Made by a program: the position numbers and the translations under genes | In this document: piece by piece, positions 26,201-35,305 of the stretch | Position numbering within the stretch: the first letter of the stretch is position 1 | How the letters are laid out: each line of letters begins with the position of its first letter | The notes under the pieces: generated by a model | The model's database searches: none | The model's input: the letters and a program-made list of their open reading frames with translations, nothing else | Told to the model about the DNA's origin: nothing | NCBI GenBank assembly: GCA_017307755.1 | Contig: JAFKGQ010000008.1 | Location: forward strand, 434,001-498,000 | Reading direction: 5' to 3' | Source of the DNA: Chitinophagaceae bacterium | GTDB taxonomy: Bacteria > Bacteroidota > Bacteroidia > Chitinophagales > Chitinophagaceae | DNA length: 64,000 nt

Positions 26201-26845
26201 TTACAACTTCACCAGTTTCAGCGATTTCCAGGTCTTGCCATTAAACACTTGCAGTAAGTACACTCCGGGAGTATAGCCCGATCCCACACTGAATTCTGTG
26301 GACAGAGGGGTGTTACGCCCTTCAATGAACCTGCCGTTGATGTCATATACCTTATAGGTGATCGTATGACCAACGCTATGGTCATTTACCTGTATCCTAA
26401 AGCCGCCATTGCTGGGATTAGGATAAGCCGAGATCCCGAAGTTACCGGTATCTGTCCGCTGCACCGCAGTGTCCGGCTCCAATGTCATTTTTGAAACTGT
26501 TACAACAGCCGTATCTCTCAGACCTGCCGTACTACCCGCCGCGGATATCTTACGAATGGTCCGTGACACATACCCATTGTTCGGACCACAGACACCCATC
26601 GCCGTCGTCACCCACCCCGCGGGCGCCACATCCCCGCATATCTGTATCGTACTGCCCGTCGCCATCGTATCGATCTTCCGGATCGTCCTGGAATAAAAAG
26701 TGACACTGCCGGTCGTTCCACATACACCTCCGATGGAAACAGTAATCCAGCCGGAAGGAACAGGCTGGTTCCCACAGATCACCTGTGTTTGTGCCTGACT
26801 TTGAATGGTCAGGATTACAATGGATAAAGTAAAAAGGATTTTCAT
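26201..26845 (-). CDS. T9SS type A sorting domain protein with two Cys-Trp repeats
   Basis: 214 aa with a signal peptide (MKILFTLSIVILTIQSQAQ). The mature N-terminus holds two ~40-aa repeats, each reading (V/I)-ICG-x5-P-x-GW-(I/V)-T-x5-GVCG and closing in SRTIRKI. The last ~75 residues are a type A T9SS sorting domain (ISAYPNPSNGGFRIQV, YDINGRFIEG, YTPGVYLLQVFNGKTWKSLK). The repeats have cysteines that could pair; no enzymatic motif is seen. It is convergent with the ompA-type gene (11 bp between stops). Confidence 0.85.
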   Translation of the reverse strand: MKILFTLSIVILTIQSQAQTQVICGNQPVPSGWITVSIGGVCGTTGSVTFYSRTIRKIDTMATGSTIQICGDVAPAGWVTTAMGVCGPNNGYVSRTIRKISAAGSTAGLRDTAVVTVSKMTLEPDTAVQRTDTGNFGISAYPNPSNGGFRIQVNDHSVGHTITYKVYDINGRFIEGRNTPLSTEFSVGSGYTPGVYLLQVFNGKTWKSLKLVKL

Positions 26846-27069
26846 TTGGTAGAGTTTAGGTATCCTTTTTAAGGATAACTGATCCTGTATTTGCGACTAC
26901 TTCATTTGCATTATCATTTGAAAAAATTTAAAAATATTCAAATTATTTATAATAAATTTATGCCCGATAGCCCTCAACCCACCCTGTCTGTAATCTCTCC
27001 TTAAAACAGCTGTCCCGCCTTTATATCTTCTCATCGGTGTAAACCCAACAGGGCATAAAACCCAACTGT

Positions 27070-27840
27070 ATGCTAAATTCATGTAAAACAGCTGCTGTAT
27101 GGCTGGCTATTGTCTGCATCAGCCTCCCTGCCGCCGGTCAGGTAGGCATTGGCACTACTAATCCCGACCCCAATTCCATCCTCGACATCCAATCCACCGA
27201 CAAGGGCGTATTGATCCCGCGTCTGTCAGCCGCACAGATGACTGCTCTTGCCGGCTCGTTGTCCACATCCGCAAAGGGAATGCTTGTCACGGATGCCGCC
27301 ACAGGCAAATTAAAAACATGGAATGGGACGATCTGGACAGACCCTGCCAACCTCACCGCCACATTACCCCTGACCGTCAGCGCCACTAACCAGGTAGGGA
27401 TCAACCCCGGTACACAAGTCGGCGACCTTATCACCTGGGATGGTGATAACTGGGTCAGTACCCAGCCTGCTGTACAGCATTTCACCTACGACGTAGAGAA
27501 CCATCAGCCCTATCTGGCCCTCAATTATTGCATCGCCATGCAAGGCGTTTTTCCCTCTCGCGCTGACGCCATAACCCCCTTTCTCAGCGAGATCGATCTC
27601 TTCCCTTTCAATTTTCCACCAACCGGCTGGGCGCAATGCGATGGACAGTTGATTGCCATCTCCCAAAACACGGCCCTGTTCTCACTGCTCGGTACTTTCT
27701 ATGGGGGCAACGGCACCAGCAATTTTGCCCTTCCCGACCTGCGGGGCAGAGTGCCCATACACCAGGGTCAGGGACCCGGGCTTTCCAACTATAATGTCGG
27801 TGATTCCGGAGGTGTAGAAACCAATACCATCAGCCACTAA
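27070..27840 (+). CDS. Tail-collar/microcystin-dependent-protein-like secreted protein 1
   Basis: 256 aa with a signal peptide (cleavage near PAAGQ). The mature start VGIGTTNPDPNSILDIQSTD continues as KGVLIPRLS, the head region seen in many Bacteroidota tail-fibre-like surface proteins. After a linker (DLITWDGDNWV) comes NHQPYLALNYCIAMQGVFPS, the motif that normally ends microcystin-dependent/tail-collar proteins. The collar domain then follows (LSEIDLFPFNFPPTGWAQCD, GTFYGGNGTSNFALPDLRGR, IHQGQGPGLSNY), and the protein stops at GGVETNTISH, where the family normally continues. It is the first of three tandem paralogs, 9 bp before the second. Confidence 0.85.
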   Translation: MLNSCKTAAVWLAIVCISLPAAGQVGIGTTNPDPNSILDIQSTDKGVLIPRLSAAQMTALAGSLSTSAKGMLVTDAATGKLKTWNGTIWTDPANLTATLPLTVSATNQVGINPGTQVGDLITWDGDNWVSTQPAVQHFTYDVENHQPYLALNYCIAMQGVFPSRADAITPFLSEIDLFPFNFPPTGWAQCDGQLIAISQNTALFSLLGTFYGGNGTSNFALPDLRGRVPIHQGQGPGLSNYNVGDSGGVETNTISH

Positions 27841-27849
27841 ACCCATCGT

Positions 27850-28623
27850 ATGCGCATCTTTACCATCCTCTTTCTTCTTTTCTGTGGTCTGTGCCTGCAT
27901 GTCCATGCGCAGACAGGCATCGGCACTAATACGCCCGACGGCCATGCCATGGTGGATATCAGCTCCACACAAAAAGGTGTACTGCTCCCAAAACTCAACG
28001 CGGCACAGCAGACAGTACTTCAAGGTCTTCTTACATCCGCACAGACAGGCATGCTGATACTCGACTCCGTCAGCGGGAAGATCGTGTTCTGGACAGGCAG
28101 CGCTGGCACGGGCTGGAAGGACCTTTCTACCCTCACCGTCACCGCCAGCAGCCCCCTCTCCGTCAGCAGCATCAATAATATAGCCCTCAACCCGGGGACC
28201 AGCGTAGGTGACCTCATCACCTGGGACGGCGTCAACTGGGTGAATATGCAGCCGGCCGTACAAAATTTCAATATCACCGTGGACAATCGGCAGCCTACTC
28301 TCACGCTCAACTACTGTATTGCTCTCCAGGGTATTTTCCCCAGCCGCAACGGGAACGAACCCTTTCTTGCAGAAATAGAACTGTTCAGCTTCAACTTCGC
28401 CCCCAAAGGTTGGACCCAGTGCAACGGACAACTGCTGCCGATCAACCAGAACCAGGCCCTCTTCTCCCTCCTGGGCACGACCTACGGAGGCAACGGCCAG
28501 ACCAATTTCGCCCTACCCAATCTCCAGGGCAGAGTGCCGATGCATTATGGTCAGGGCTCCGGGCTTTCCAATTTCACGCTGGGACAGACTGGCGGTGCGG
28601 AACAAAATACGATCACCCGATAA
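27850..28623 (+). CDS. Tail-collar/microcystin-dependent-protein-like secreted protein 2
   Basis: 257 aa paralog of the preceding gene with the same order of parts: signal peptide (LCLHVHAQ), GIGTNTPDGHAMVDISSTQK, the linker DLITWDGVNWVNMQP, NRQPTLTLNYCIALQGIFPS, then the collar domain (FLAEIELFSFNFAPKGWTQC, LLGTTYGGNGQTNFALPNLQ), and a stop after GGAEQNTITR. It is the closest of the three to classical collar domains. The gaps to its neighbours are 9 and 11 bp. Confidence 0.85.
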   Translation: MRIFTILFLLFCGLCLHVHAQTGIGTNTPDGHAMVDISSTQKGVLLPKLNAAQQTVLQGLLTSAQTGMLILDSVSGKIVFWTGSAGTGWKDLSTLTVTASSPLSVSSINNIALNPGTSVGDLITWDGVNWVNMQPAVQNFNITVDNRQPTLTLNYCIALQGIFPSRNGNEPFLAEIELFSFNFAPKGWTQCNGQLLPINQNQALFSLLGTTYGGNGQTNFALPNLQGRVPMHYGQGSGLSNFTLGQTGGAEQNTITR

Positions 28624-28634
28624 ATAATTTGCTC

Positions 28635-29396
28635 ATGCGCATTTTTACCATCATTCTTTTTCTTTTTATCCGGACAAATGTAATGGGTCAGCAAAGCATA
28701 GGTATCGGCACCAACACCCCTGATCCCAATGCCGCGCTTGATATCAGGAGCACGACCAAAGGGGTGCTGATACCTTCTCTTACCACCGCCCAGCAAAACA
28801 CCCTGGCCTCTATGCTCACCTCCGCGGAAGCAGGTATGCTCGTGACCGATGCGGCCACAGGCAAGCCGGTCTATTGGAACGGCAGCTCCTTTCAGCCCTT
28901 CGTCACTTCCAATACACCCACGGCGGCGGCCCCTTTAAGTCTTACTGCCAATAATCTTGCCCTCAATGCGGGTACAGCCGCAGGCGACCTGCTCACCTGG
29001 GATGGCAACAATTGGGTGAATGCGCAGCCTGTCGTCCAGCATTTCAGTATCCAGGCGGATAATCGGCAGCCTTGGCTGACCATGAATTACGTTATCTCTC
29101 TTTTCGGCATCTTCCCTACCCAAAATGGCAGTCAGCCCTTCGTGGGAGAGATCGATCTGATGGGCTGCAATTTTGCACCCAACGGCTGGGCCTTTTGCAA
29201 TGGACAGTTGCTCTCGATCACGTCGAATGAGGTCCTGTTCCAGCTGATAGGCACCACCTACGGGGGGGATGGACAGTCTACATACGCCCTGCCCGATCTG
29301 AGAGGCAGAACGCCTTTACACATGGGGTCCAATGGGGTTAGCAACTATACCATCGGCGAGGTCACCGGCCAGGAAACAAAAACCTTCTCGCACTAA
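28635..29396 (+). CDS. Tail-collar/microcystin-dependent-protein-like secreted protein 3
   Basis: 253 aa from the ATG at 28635, which is followed by a signal peptide (MRIFTIILFLFIRTNVMG); a longer frame would overlap the previous gene. It has the same layout: GIGTNTPDPNAALDIRSTTK, DLLTWDGNNWVNAQP, NRQPWLTMNYVISLFGIFPT, the collar domain (FVGEIDLMGCNFAPNGWAFC, GTTYGGDGQSTYALPDLRGR), and an end at TGQETKTFSH. The subtilase gene follows after 10 bp. Confidence 0.85.
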   Translation: MRIFTIILFLFIRTNVMGQQSIGIGTNTPDPNAALDIRSTTKGVLIPSLTTAQQNTLASMLTSAEAGMLVTDAATGKPVYWNGSSFQPFVTSNTPTAAAPLSLTANNLALNAGTAAGDLLTWDGNNWVNAQPVVQHFSIQADNRQPWLTMNYVISLFGIFPTQNGSQPFVGEIDLMGCNFAPNGWAFCNGQLLSITSNEVLFQLIGTTYGGDGQSTYALPDLRGRTPLHMGSNGVSNYTIGEVTGQETKTFSH

Positions 29397-29406
29397 CGCC
29401 TTATTT

Positions 29407-31116
29407 ATGACAGCAGCGACCTTTTGTTTCTCCATCATCCTGACGGCGACGATCCCCGACTCCAACTCTATCCCCCTTATGTCCAATGACCGGGTATGGG
29501 AAGCCATCCACCTGAAAGAGGTGGCTCATTTCGCTCATCTGAAAACTCCCGTAAAAATAGCCGTCATCGACGACGGCTTTGACATCGACAACCCCCTCTG
29601 GGCCTCGCATATCGCACACAATGCCGGAGAGATCCCCGGTAACGAGATCGACGATGATCACAATGGTAAGATAGACGACTACCAGGGCTGGGACTTCGGG
29701 GACAACGACGAAGACACCAAACCCCAGAAGAACCTGCTGGACAAAGAATCACATGGCACAAGAGTGCTGGGGGTATTTTGGCAAACGCTGCAGGAACTGG
29801 CTTCGGACGACCTCTCCCCCGTCCTTATCTTGCCCATCAAGGCGGTGTCCGATAAGAAAATGAATAACTATCTAAAAGAAGGATACAACGGTATCGCCTA
29901 TGCGATAGAGCAAAAGGCGGACATCATCCTTTGTAGTTGGAGCGGTCCTATGATCGCCCCGGAAGAAAGGGCCCTGCTGGAGAAAGCCAGAAAGGCCGGC
30001 ATCATGGTCATTGCCGCAGCAGGTAACTTTTATGCCATGCAACCCATGTATCCCGGCGCCGTACCCTCTGTCATGAACGTTGCGGCCCTGGACAGGACGG
30101 GCAGGAAATTGCATATTTCTAATTACGGGATGTTCGTGGACATTTCCGCGCCCGGCGACTCATTGCTGAGCTATGACCCGTACCAAATGACTCCCACCGC
30201 CTATCTGTCCGCTACCTCCGCGGCTACACCCGTCGTCGCTGCCGTCGTCGCCGTCATCAGGTCAGCCTATCCCGGTCATTCCATTGCCGACATAGAACGT
30301 ATCTTGAAAAATACGGCCACGCCCCTGGAGCCGGACAACCCGTTGTATGCAGGCAACCTGGGCTCCGGTATGATAAATGTAGCCGGCGTCAAACACCAGC
30401 TGGAGAACGAATCTGCCACGGACGCCGCCGCCCCCGATACATCCGCCTTCCGGCAGCCCAAGGCGTTTGTAGACCTGGATGGTCTAAACAAACATCAACC
30501 CACGCGCATCATCCCCTACGGCAGGTACAAGAACTTCAAATTGTTCCTCCCCGCCGCCTCATATGAGGCATTCCTTACGGCGCCGGATATACGCGTACGG
30601 TGCTTCCGGGACGGGAATAGCTACGACACCGTTGTCCGCCGGCTACGGCTGAAGTACCCCCTCGTAATGGAAGGCGATTCTATCCATCTCTTCTCTCTCT
30701 GGGAGAGAACGCCGACGCATCATAAAGTCTGGTATTATTACGAGGTTGCCACTGTCGACTCCAGTACCCTTTTCTGCGGCGGGGTCACCACCGCGATCAC
30801 AGGCAAACAGGGCATCCTGGAGGATGGCAGCGGCGATAGCAGCTATACAGGCCGCAATGATTGCAAATGGCAGATCACCGTTAGTCCCGGCAAAAGGATC
30901 CGGATAAATTTCACACGATTTGACACCGAGCCCAAGCTGGACCAGGTGTATATTTTTAATGGCAATAGTACCAAGGACCCCATCCTTGCCATTTTCAGCG
31001 GTCATAACATTCCGCCCTCCATCAAGAGTTGGGGGAACACCGTGCTCATCTGGTTCCTCACGAGCGAGGAGAATAACTTCGGCGGCTGGGAACTACATTA
31101 TAATGAAGAAGATTAA
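29407..31116 (+). CDS. Subtilisin-like serine protease (S8) with C-terminal CUB domain
   Basis: 569 aa from the ATG at 29407. The N-terminal hydrophobic stretch MTAATFCFSIILTATIP may serve as a signal. The S8 triad is visible: Asp55 in AVIDDGFD, His116 in SHGTRVLG, Asn207 of the oxyanion hole in AAAGNFY, and Ser271 in SATSAATP (the usual Gly of GTS is Ala). A linker with APDTSAF is followed by a beta region and, from ~455, a CUB-like domain (FCGGVTTAITGKQGILEDGS, CKWQITVSPGKRIRINFTRF). There is no T9SS sorting domain at the end. It is translationally coupled to the next gene (14-bp overlap). It could process the collar proteins or the surface protein next door. Confidence 0.85.
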   Translation: MTAATFCFSIILTATIPDSNSIPLMSNDRVWEAIHLKEVAHFAHLKTPVKIAVIDDGFDIDNPLWASHIAHNAGEIPGNEIDDDHNGKIDDYQGWDFGDNDEDTKPQKNLLDKESHGTRVLGVFWQTLQELASDDLSPVLILPIKAVSDKKMNNYLKEGYNGIAYAIEQKADIILCSWSGPMIAPEERALLEKARKAGIMVIAAAGNFYAMQPMYPGAVPSVMNVAALDRTGRKLHISNYGMFVDISAPGDSLLSYDPYQMTPTAYLSATSAATPVVAAVVAVIRSAYPGHSIADIERILKNTATPLEPDNPLYAGNLGSGMINVAGVKHQLENESATDAAAPDTSAFRQPKAFVDLDGLNKHQPTRIIPYGRYKNFKLFLPAASYEAFLTAPDIRVRCFRDGNSYDTVVRRLRLKYPLVMEGDSIHLFSLWERTPTHHKVWYYYEVATVDSSTLFCGGVTTAITGKQGILEDGSGDSSYTGRNDCKWQITVSPGKRIRINFTRFDTEPKLDQVYIFNGNSTKDPILAIFSGHNIPPSIKSWGNTVLIWFLTSEENNFGGWELHYNEED

Positions 31117-32569
31117 ACTCGATACTATGCGATATATATCCGTCATGCTCCTGATCGTCGTCGTACATGCCGGCGCCAGGGCTCAGATCTACAACACTGG
31201 TATCCTGCATATCAGTAGTGGCACCACTCTCAGCTCCATGGGTAATTTTACCAATACGTCTTCGGCCGACTATCTCAACAATGGGTCCATGTATATCAGC
31301 GGGAACATCGTCAACGATCAGGCCTCTTTGCCCGCCGGCACAGGCGTCACCTTTCTGAACGGGACTTCCCCCCAAACCCTGGGCGGGGCCGCCGACTTCA
31401 GGACATTTTCTCTCACCATGAATAATGCGTCCGGTCTGACCCTTTCCAGAAGACTGGGCATCGGGGATGGGGCGGCCGGTACACTTACCTTTCTGGCAGG
31501 GACGATAACGACCGGCACCAATACCCAGGACGTTTATTTCTATCCCGGCTCCGGCTACACCGGATTTGACGCCACTCATAATATCATCGGGTTTGCGACC
31601 AAGAGTGGTAATTCTGATTTTACTTTTCCCATCGGGGACGGCAGTCACCAGGCGGATATAGACCTCACTGCTTTGTCCGGCACTGCGGATTTCCAGGTGA
31701 TCTATGCCGGTACTCCTTACAGCACCTACACCATCTCATCACCCCTCACCAGCGTCTTCAAAAAGGAATGGTGGGATATCCAGCGCATAGCCGGTTCGGC
31801 CACGGCCAAAGTGACCCTCAAATGGGACGACACCCGTAATACGCTGAATCATACCGACCCTACTCATTTGACGGTAGCACATTTCACAGGCGGCTCCTGG
31901 CATTCCGAGGGGGGCTCCAGCTCAGATCCCATGAGCAGCAGCACGGGCAGCGTCGGTCCTTCTGGCGATGTTTCCAGCTTTAGCCCCTTTGCCATCGGGA
32001 GCACCACTGTCGCCTTACCCATCATACTGAGCTCCTTCACCGTCACCGGCAAGGATTGCCGGGCAGCGCTTGCCTGGCATACCGCCACGGAAGAAAATGC
32101 CGCCGGTTTTGAGATACAGCAAAGCACCAACGGCATTGACTATACGGAGCTTGCCTATATGTCCGCCAAAGGCGCCCCTTCCGACTATGCACTCAGCGTC
32201 ACCCAGGACACGCGTCAGGCATGGTATCGCCTCCGCATGGTGGACCTGGACGGCAAAAGCGTCTATAGCACCGTGGCAGGTCTGCAGCTGGATTGTATGC
32301 AGGAAAACCTGGAAGTCTATCCCAACCCATCCGAGCCGGGGAGTGTCATGACAGTCAGGCTCACCTCGCCGGTGGACCGCGGCAATGTCACATTACAGGT
32401 ATTCGATATGACGGGGAAAATGGTTTATAGCACCGGTGTGCAGGTGAGTGATGGCGTCAACAACTATACACTCCCAACTTCCGCATGGGCGCCGGGCGCT
32501 TATTTTGTGCTGGTCACCGGCAATGGTTGGAAGAGTCCTCATGCAAACTTCCTCTTGCGAAGGAACTGA
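31103..32569 (+). CDS. T9SS type A sorting domain surface protein
   Basis: 488 aa. Starts at 31103 inside the end of the protease gene; a second ATG at 31127 (MRYISVMLLIVVVHAGARAQ) would give a cleaner signal peptide. The body is beta-rich with serine/threonine/glycine-rich strands (GTTLSSMGNFTNTSSADYLN, TFPIGDGSH) typical of surface fibres. It is followed by an FN3-like part (AALAWHTATEENAAGFEIQQ) and a type A sorting domain (LEVYPNPSEPGSVMTVRLTS, VFDMTGKMVYS, APGAYFVLVTGNGW). It ends the five-gene run with the collar proteins and converges with gldFG, overlapping it by 31 bp. Confidence 0.85.
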   Translation: MKKIKLDTMRYISVMLLIVVVHAGARAQIYNTGILHISSGTTLSSMGNFTNTSSADYLNNGSMYISGNIVNDQASLPAGTGVTFLNGTSPQTLGGAADFRTFSLTMNNASGLTLSRRLGIGDGAAGTLTFLAGTITTGTNTQDVYFYPGSGYTGFDATHNIIGFATKSGNSDFTFPIGDGSHQADIDLTALSGTADFQVIYAGTPYSTYTISSPLTSVFKKEWWDIQRIAGSATAKVTLKWDDTRNTLNHTDPTHLTVAHFTGGSWHSEGGSSSDPMSSSTGSVGPSGDVSSFSPFAIGSTTVALPIILSSFTVTGKDCRAALAWHTATEENAAGFEIQQSTNGIDYTELAYMSAKGAPSDYALSVTQDTRQAWYRLRMVDLDGKSVYSTVAGLQLDCMQENLEVYPNPSEPGSVMTVRLTSPVDRGNVTLQVFDMTGKMVYSTGVQVSDGVNNYTLPTSAWAPGAYFVLVTGNGWKSPHANFLLRRN

Positions 32570-34992
32570 TAAAGATAGCCGCCTGCGATCACCAGCAGGA
32601 TGGGCAGCCCTATATTGATAAACTGCCAGAAAGATCGGTCCGCCTCTACCTTGGCGGGATCCAATAGACGCAGGGTAAAGTCCTTGCTGCGTGTCTCCAG
32701 GATGCCGGAGGGATTTACCAGGTATTCGATACAGTTCTCGACAAAATCCTGGTTGGCAAACTGGTAGTTGATATCCTTGCTGTATCCCATCGGCAAAGGC
32801 CCACGCTGCGGGATCACCTCATTCATCATAATATCGGCATCCCCCATCACGATGACACGGGAAGGTTTTTCCGCCACAGACAGGAAAGGCTGTTTGTACA
32901 CGTTCGCCAGACTGTCTGCTACAGCCGTCCCGACCCGGCCCGCGAATAAAGAATTGAATTTCCCTTCCAGCAACATGGCCACCGGAATGTTCGGCGTATT
33001 AAAAATGCGGGGGTCGTTCGCCTGTTTGGCGCTTTCAAACGAGATGAGCGCGGGCGTATTGATGATCCGGCCATTCGCGGAAGTTTGCAGCAGCACCGTC
33101 TTTGTAATACCAGGCGCTTTCACCGTATCTATGGAACCCGCAAACTTCGCGTATACAGGGTCCAGGTTCTTGGAGATGGGATGGGTGAGACTGCCGTTCA
33201 GCAGGGGGAAATAAGGCCAGGAGAGCAGCTGCATATCCGGCTTGCCTCCACTGGCGCCCACCACCATGTTCAGACTGGCGCATTGCATCGACAACACCAG
33301 GTCCTGTTGCAGCCGGACGCCATATTTAAAGAAAAGATCTTCCAGTTCCAGCCCCCTGTCATAGGCTATAGTCTGCTGATTATCCCGCAGACTATCCATC
33401 TCCGCATACAACTCGTCGACAGCCCATATCAGCTGACCGCCATGCATCACATATTGGTCCAGGGACAGCTTCTCCCTGTCCGTAAACTTCTTCGTGGGCT
33501 TTACAACGATCAGGGCGTCAAATTGCTGGGGGATCACAGGAACGCTGTCCAGCCGGACGATGCCAAATCTGTAGTTGGACCGCAATCCCTGTATAAGGTT
33601 ATATACGCTAAAATCCAGCGGCTCACCGTTGCCCACGACATAGCCGACGGCCGGCACCTGCTTACGGGTGATCTTGTCGATGGCGCTGCCAAACTTGTAT
33701 TCCAGCAGGGTTTCTGCATTTGTATACAACAGCTCTTCCGGCTGGCCTTCCTGACCTACCTGCACGCCTTGCAAAAGGTCTACGGGGAATATCTTATTCT
33801 TATAATGCACGATGGCGCCCGGTATGACGATGCGCTGACTCTGTTCTTCGCCTTTTTTGGATTGGGCCACCTGTGTCTTTGGTTGAATGCCGATGCGACG
33901 CAACGAATCCAGGATTGTCCCCTTCGTAGAATCATCCTGCCCGGCCAGGGGATCGACCATCTTCACCCGGACGCGGCCATCGGAATAATCATTGAATTCC
34001 TGCAGCAGCTCCTGCGCACTTTTTGAGAGTTTTTTGATCCCTGCCTTCAGGTCGCCCTGAAGAAAAAATTCTACTTCGATATTGTCGTCCAGACGGCTTA
34101 ACAGCTCCCTGGTGGGTTTACTCAACGTATAACGTTTCTCCTGGGTAAGATCGAGACGGTAGTGAAGGTAGCCGGCCGCCAGATTGATGACGAGCAGGGC
34201 GATGACCAGCCCCAGCCAGCCCAACTTCCGGCCTGTCCCCGTTGCCCCCCCCTTCCTCCCCCGTCCCTGGATCTTCCGCGCCAGGTTCCTGCTGGTCAGT
34301 GACAACAATAAGACGATAATGCTAAAAAAATAAATGATATCCCGGCTATCCACCACACCGCGGCTGATGCTGCGGTAATGGAAGTCGATGCCGATCATTT
34401 CAATATAGTAATCCGCGCCGGCGGCAAATACAGGGAGGGCGCTGATGGCATTAAACCCGCTGTACAGGAGGAAGCAAGCAAAGGCGGCGGCGATAAAAGC
34501 CACCACTGCATTGCCGGTCCAGCTGCTGCAGAGGACGCCAATAGATGTAAAGACAGCGCAGAGGAACACCAGGCCGATGTAGCTGCCGATGGTGGCGCCC
34601 ACATCGATACCGCCCTGACCCGACAACCGCTGGATCGTAAGAAAATACAGGAGAGTGGGTATAAGCGCGATGACCGCCACCAGCAGACTGGCCAGGTATT
34701 TTCCCAGCACTAACTGTGTTCTGCTGAGGGGAATGGTCTGCAGGATCTCAAAGGTCCCCATCCGGAATTCTTCGGATAAGCTCCGCATGGTGATGGCAGG
34801 GATAAGGAGCAGCAGGATCCAGGGAGCCAGTTCAAAGAATTTGTCCAGAGTGGCATAGCCATATGTCAGGACATCCGTGTCCGGAAAGACGAACAGCAGA
34901 AGACCATTTAACAACAAAAAAACGATGATGGCTATATAACCCGTTAGATTACTGAAGCTTTGACGAAGTTCTTTTTTAGCTACTGCCCACAT
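32539..34992 (-). CDS. gldFG: Fused gliding motility ABC transporter GldF-GldG
   Basis: 817 aa from the ATG at 34992 (MWAVAKKELRQSF). Residues ~1-250 are an ABC-2-type permease with six transmembrane helices (GldF: NLTGYIAIIVFLLLNGLLLF, MRSLSEEFRMGTFEILQTIP). A helix at ~260-280 leads into the GldG part, a periplasmic domain (YTLSKPTRELLSRLDDNIEV, YVVGNGEP, GGQLIWAVDELYAEMD), and a final transmembrane helix (INIGLPILLVIAGGYLYQFL). GldA, the ATPase partner, is not in the window. The two proteins are separate in Flavobacterium johnsoniae; here they are one polypeptide. The transporter is needed for gliding in some species. Confidence 0.9.
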   Translation of the reverse strand: MWAVAKKELRQSFSNLTGYIAIIVFLLLNGLLLFVFPDTDVLTYGYATLDKFFELAPWILLLLIPAITMRSLSEEFRMGTFEILQTIPLSRTQLVLGKYLASLLVAVIALIPTLLYFLTIQRLSGQGGIDVGATIGSYIGLVFLCAVFTSIGVLCSSWTGNAVVAFIAAAFACFLLYSGFNAISALPVFAAGADYYIEMIGIDFHYRSISRGVVDSRDIIYFFSIIVLLLSLTSRNLARKIQGRGRKGGATGTGRKLGWLGLVIALLVINLAAGYLHYRLDLTQEKRYTLSKPTRELLSRLDDNIEVEFFLQGDLKAGIKKLSKSAQELLQEFNDYSDGRVRVKMVDPLAGQDDSTKGTILDSLRRIGIQPKTQVAQSKKGEEQSQRIVIPGAIVHYKNKIFPVDLLQGVQVGQEGQPEELLYTNAETLLEYKFGSAIDKITRKQVPAVGYVVGNGEPLDFSVYNLIQGLRSNYRFGIVRLDSVPVIPQQFDALIVVKPTKKFTDREKLSLDQYVMHGGQLIWAVDELYAEMDSLRDNQQTIAYDRGLELEDLFFKYGVRLQQDLVLSMQCASLNMVVGASGGKPDMQLLSWPYFPLLNGSLTHPISKNLDPVYAKFAGSIDTVKAPGITKTVLLQTSANGRIINTPALISFESAKQANDPRIFNTPNIPVAMLLEGKFNSLFAGRVGTAVADSLANVYKQPFLSVAEKPSRVIVMGDADIMMNEVIPQRGPLPMGYSKDINYQFANQDFVENCIEYLVNPSGILETRSKDFTLRLLDPAKVEADRSFWQFINIGLPILLVIAGGYLYQFLRKRKFA

Positions 34993-35305
34993 GTGCGCGA
35001 AAATAAGCGATATAACGATGGGATGTATATCGCCAGTATCACCGTGACTTAAATTCACTTACACAATATATAATCTTAACCTTCGTTTATCACCAGCACC
35101 TTAATTTGACCAATTTTTACCCCTGACATTTATTGCACCCTTTTGAATCGTGGTTCATTGCCCGCTGTGTCCGGCTGTTGCCCCAAAGGAGCAGCTTATC
35201 ACCTGGTAATGTCCCGAAAGGCAATGTCATATTATAAATGATCTAAATGTGGAAAAAATCTAAAATAACCTATGCAAAAAAACGCATCGAAATGAAAGTA
35301 ATACT

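Noticed and set aside
27070..29396. A prophage tail module
   Set aside because: The collar-domain proteins carry signal peptides and Bacteroidota surface-protein starts, and there are no capsid, portal, tape-measure or lysis genes nearby.
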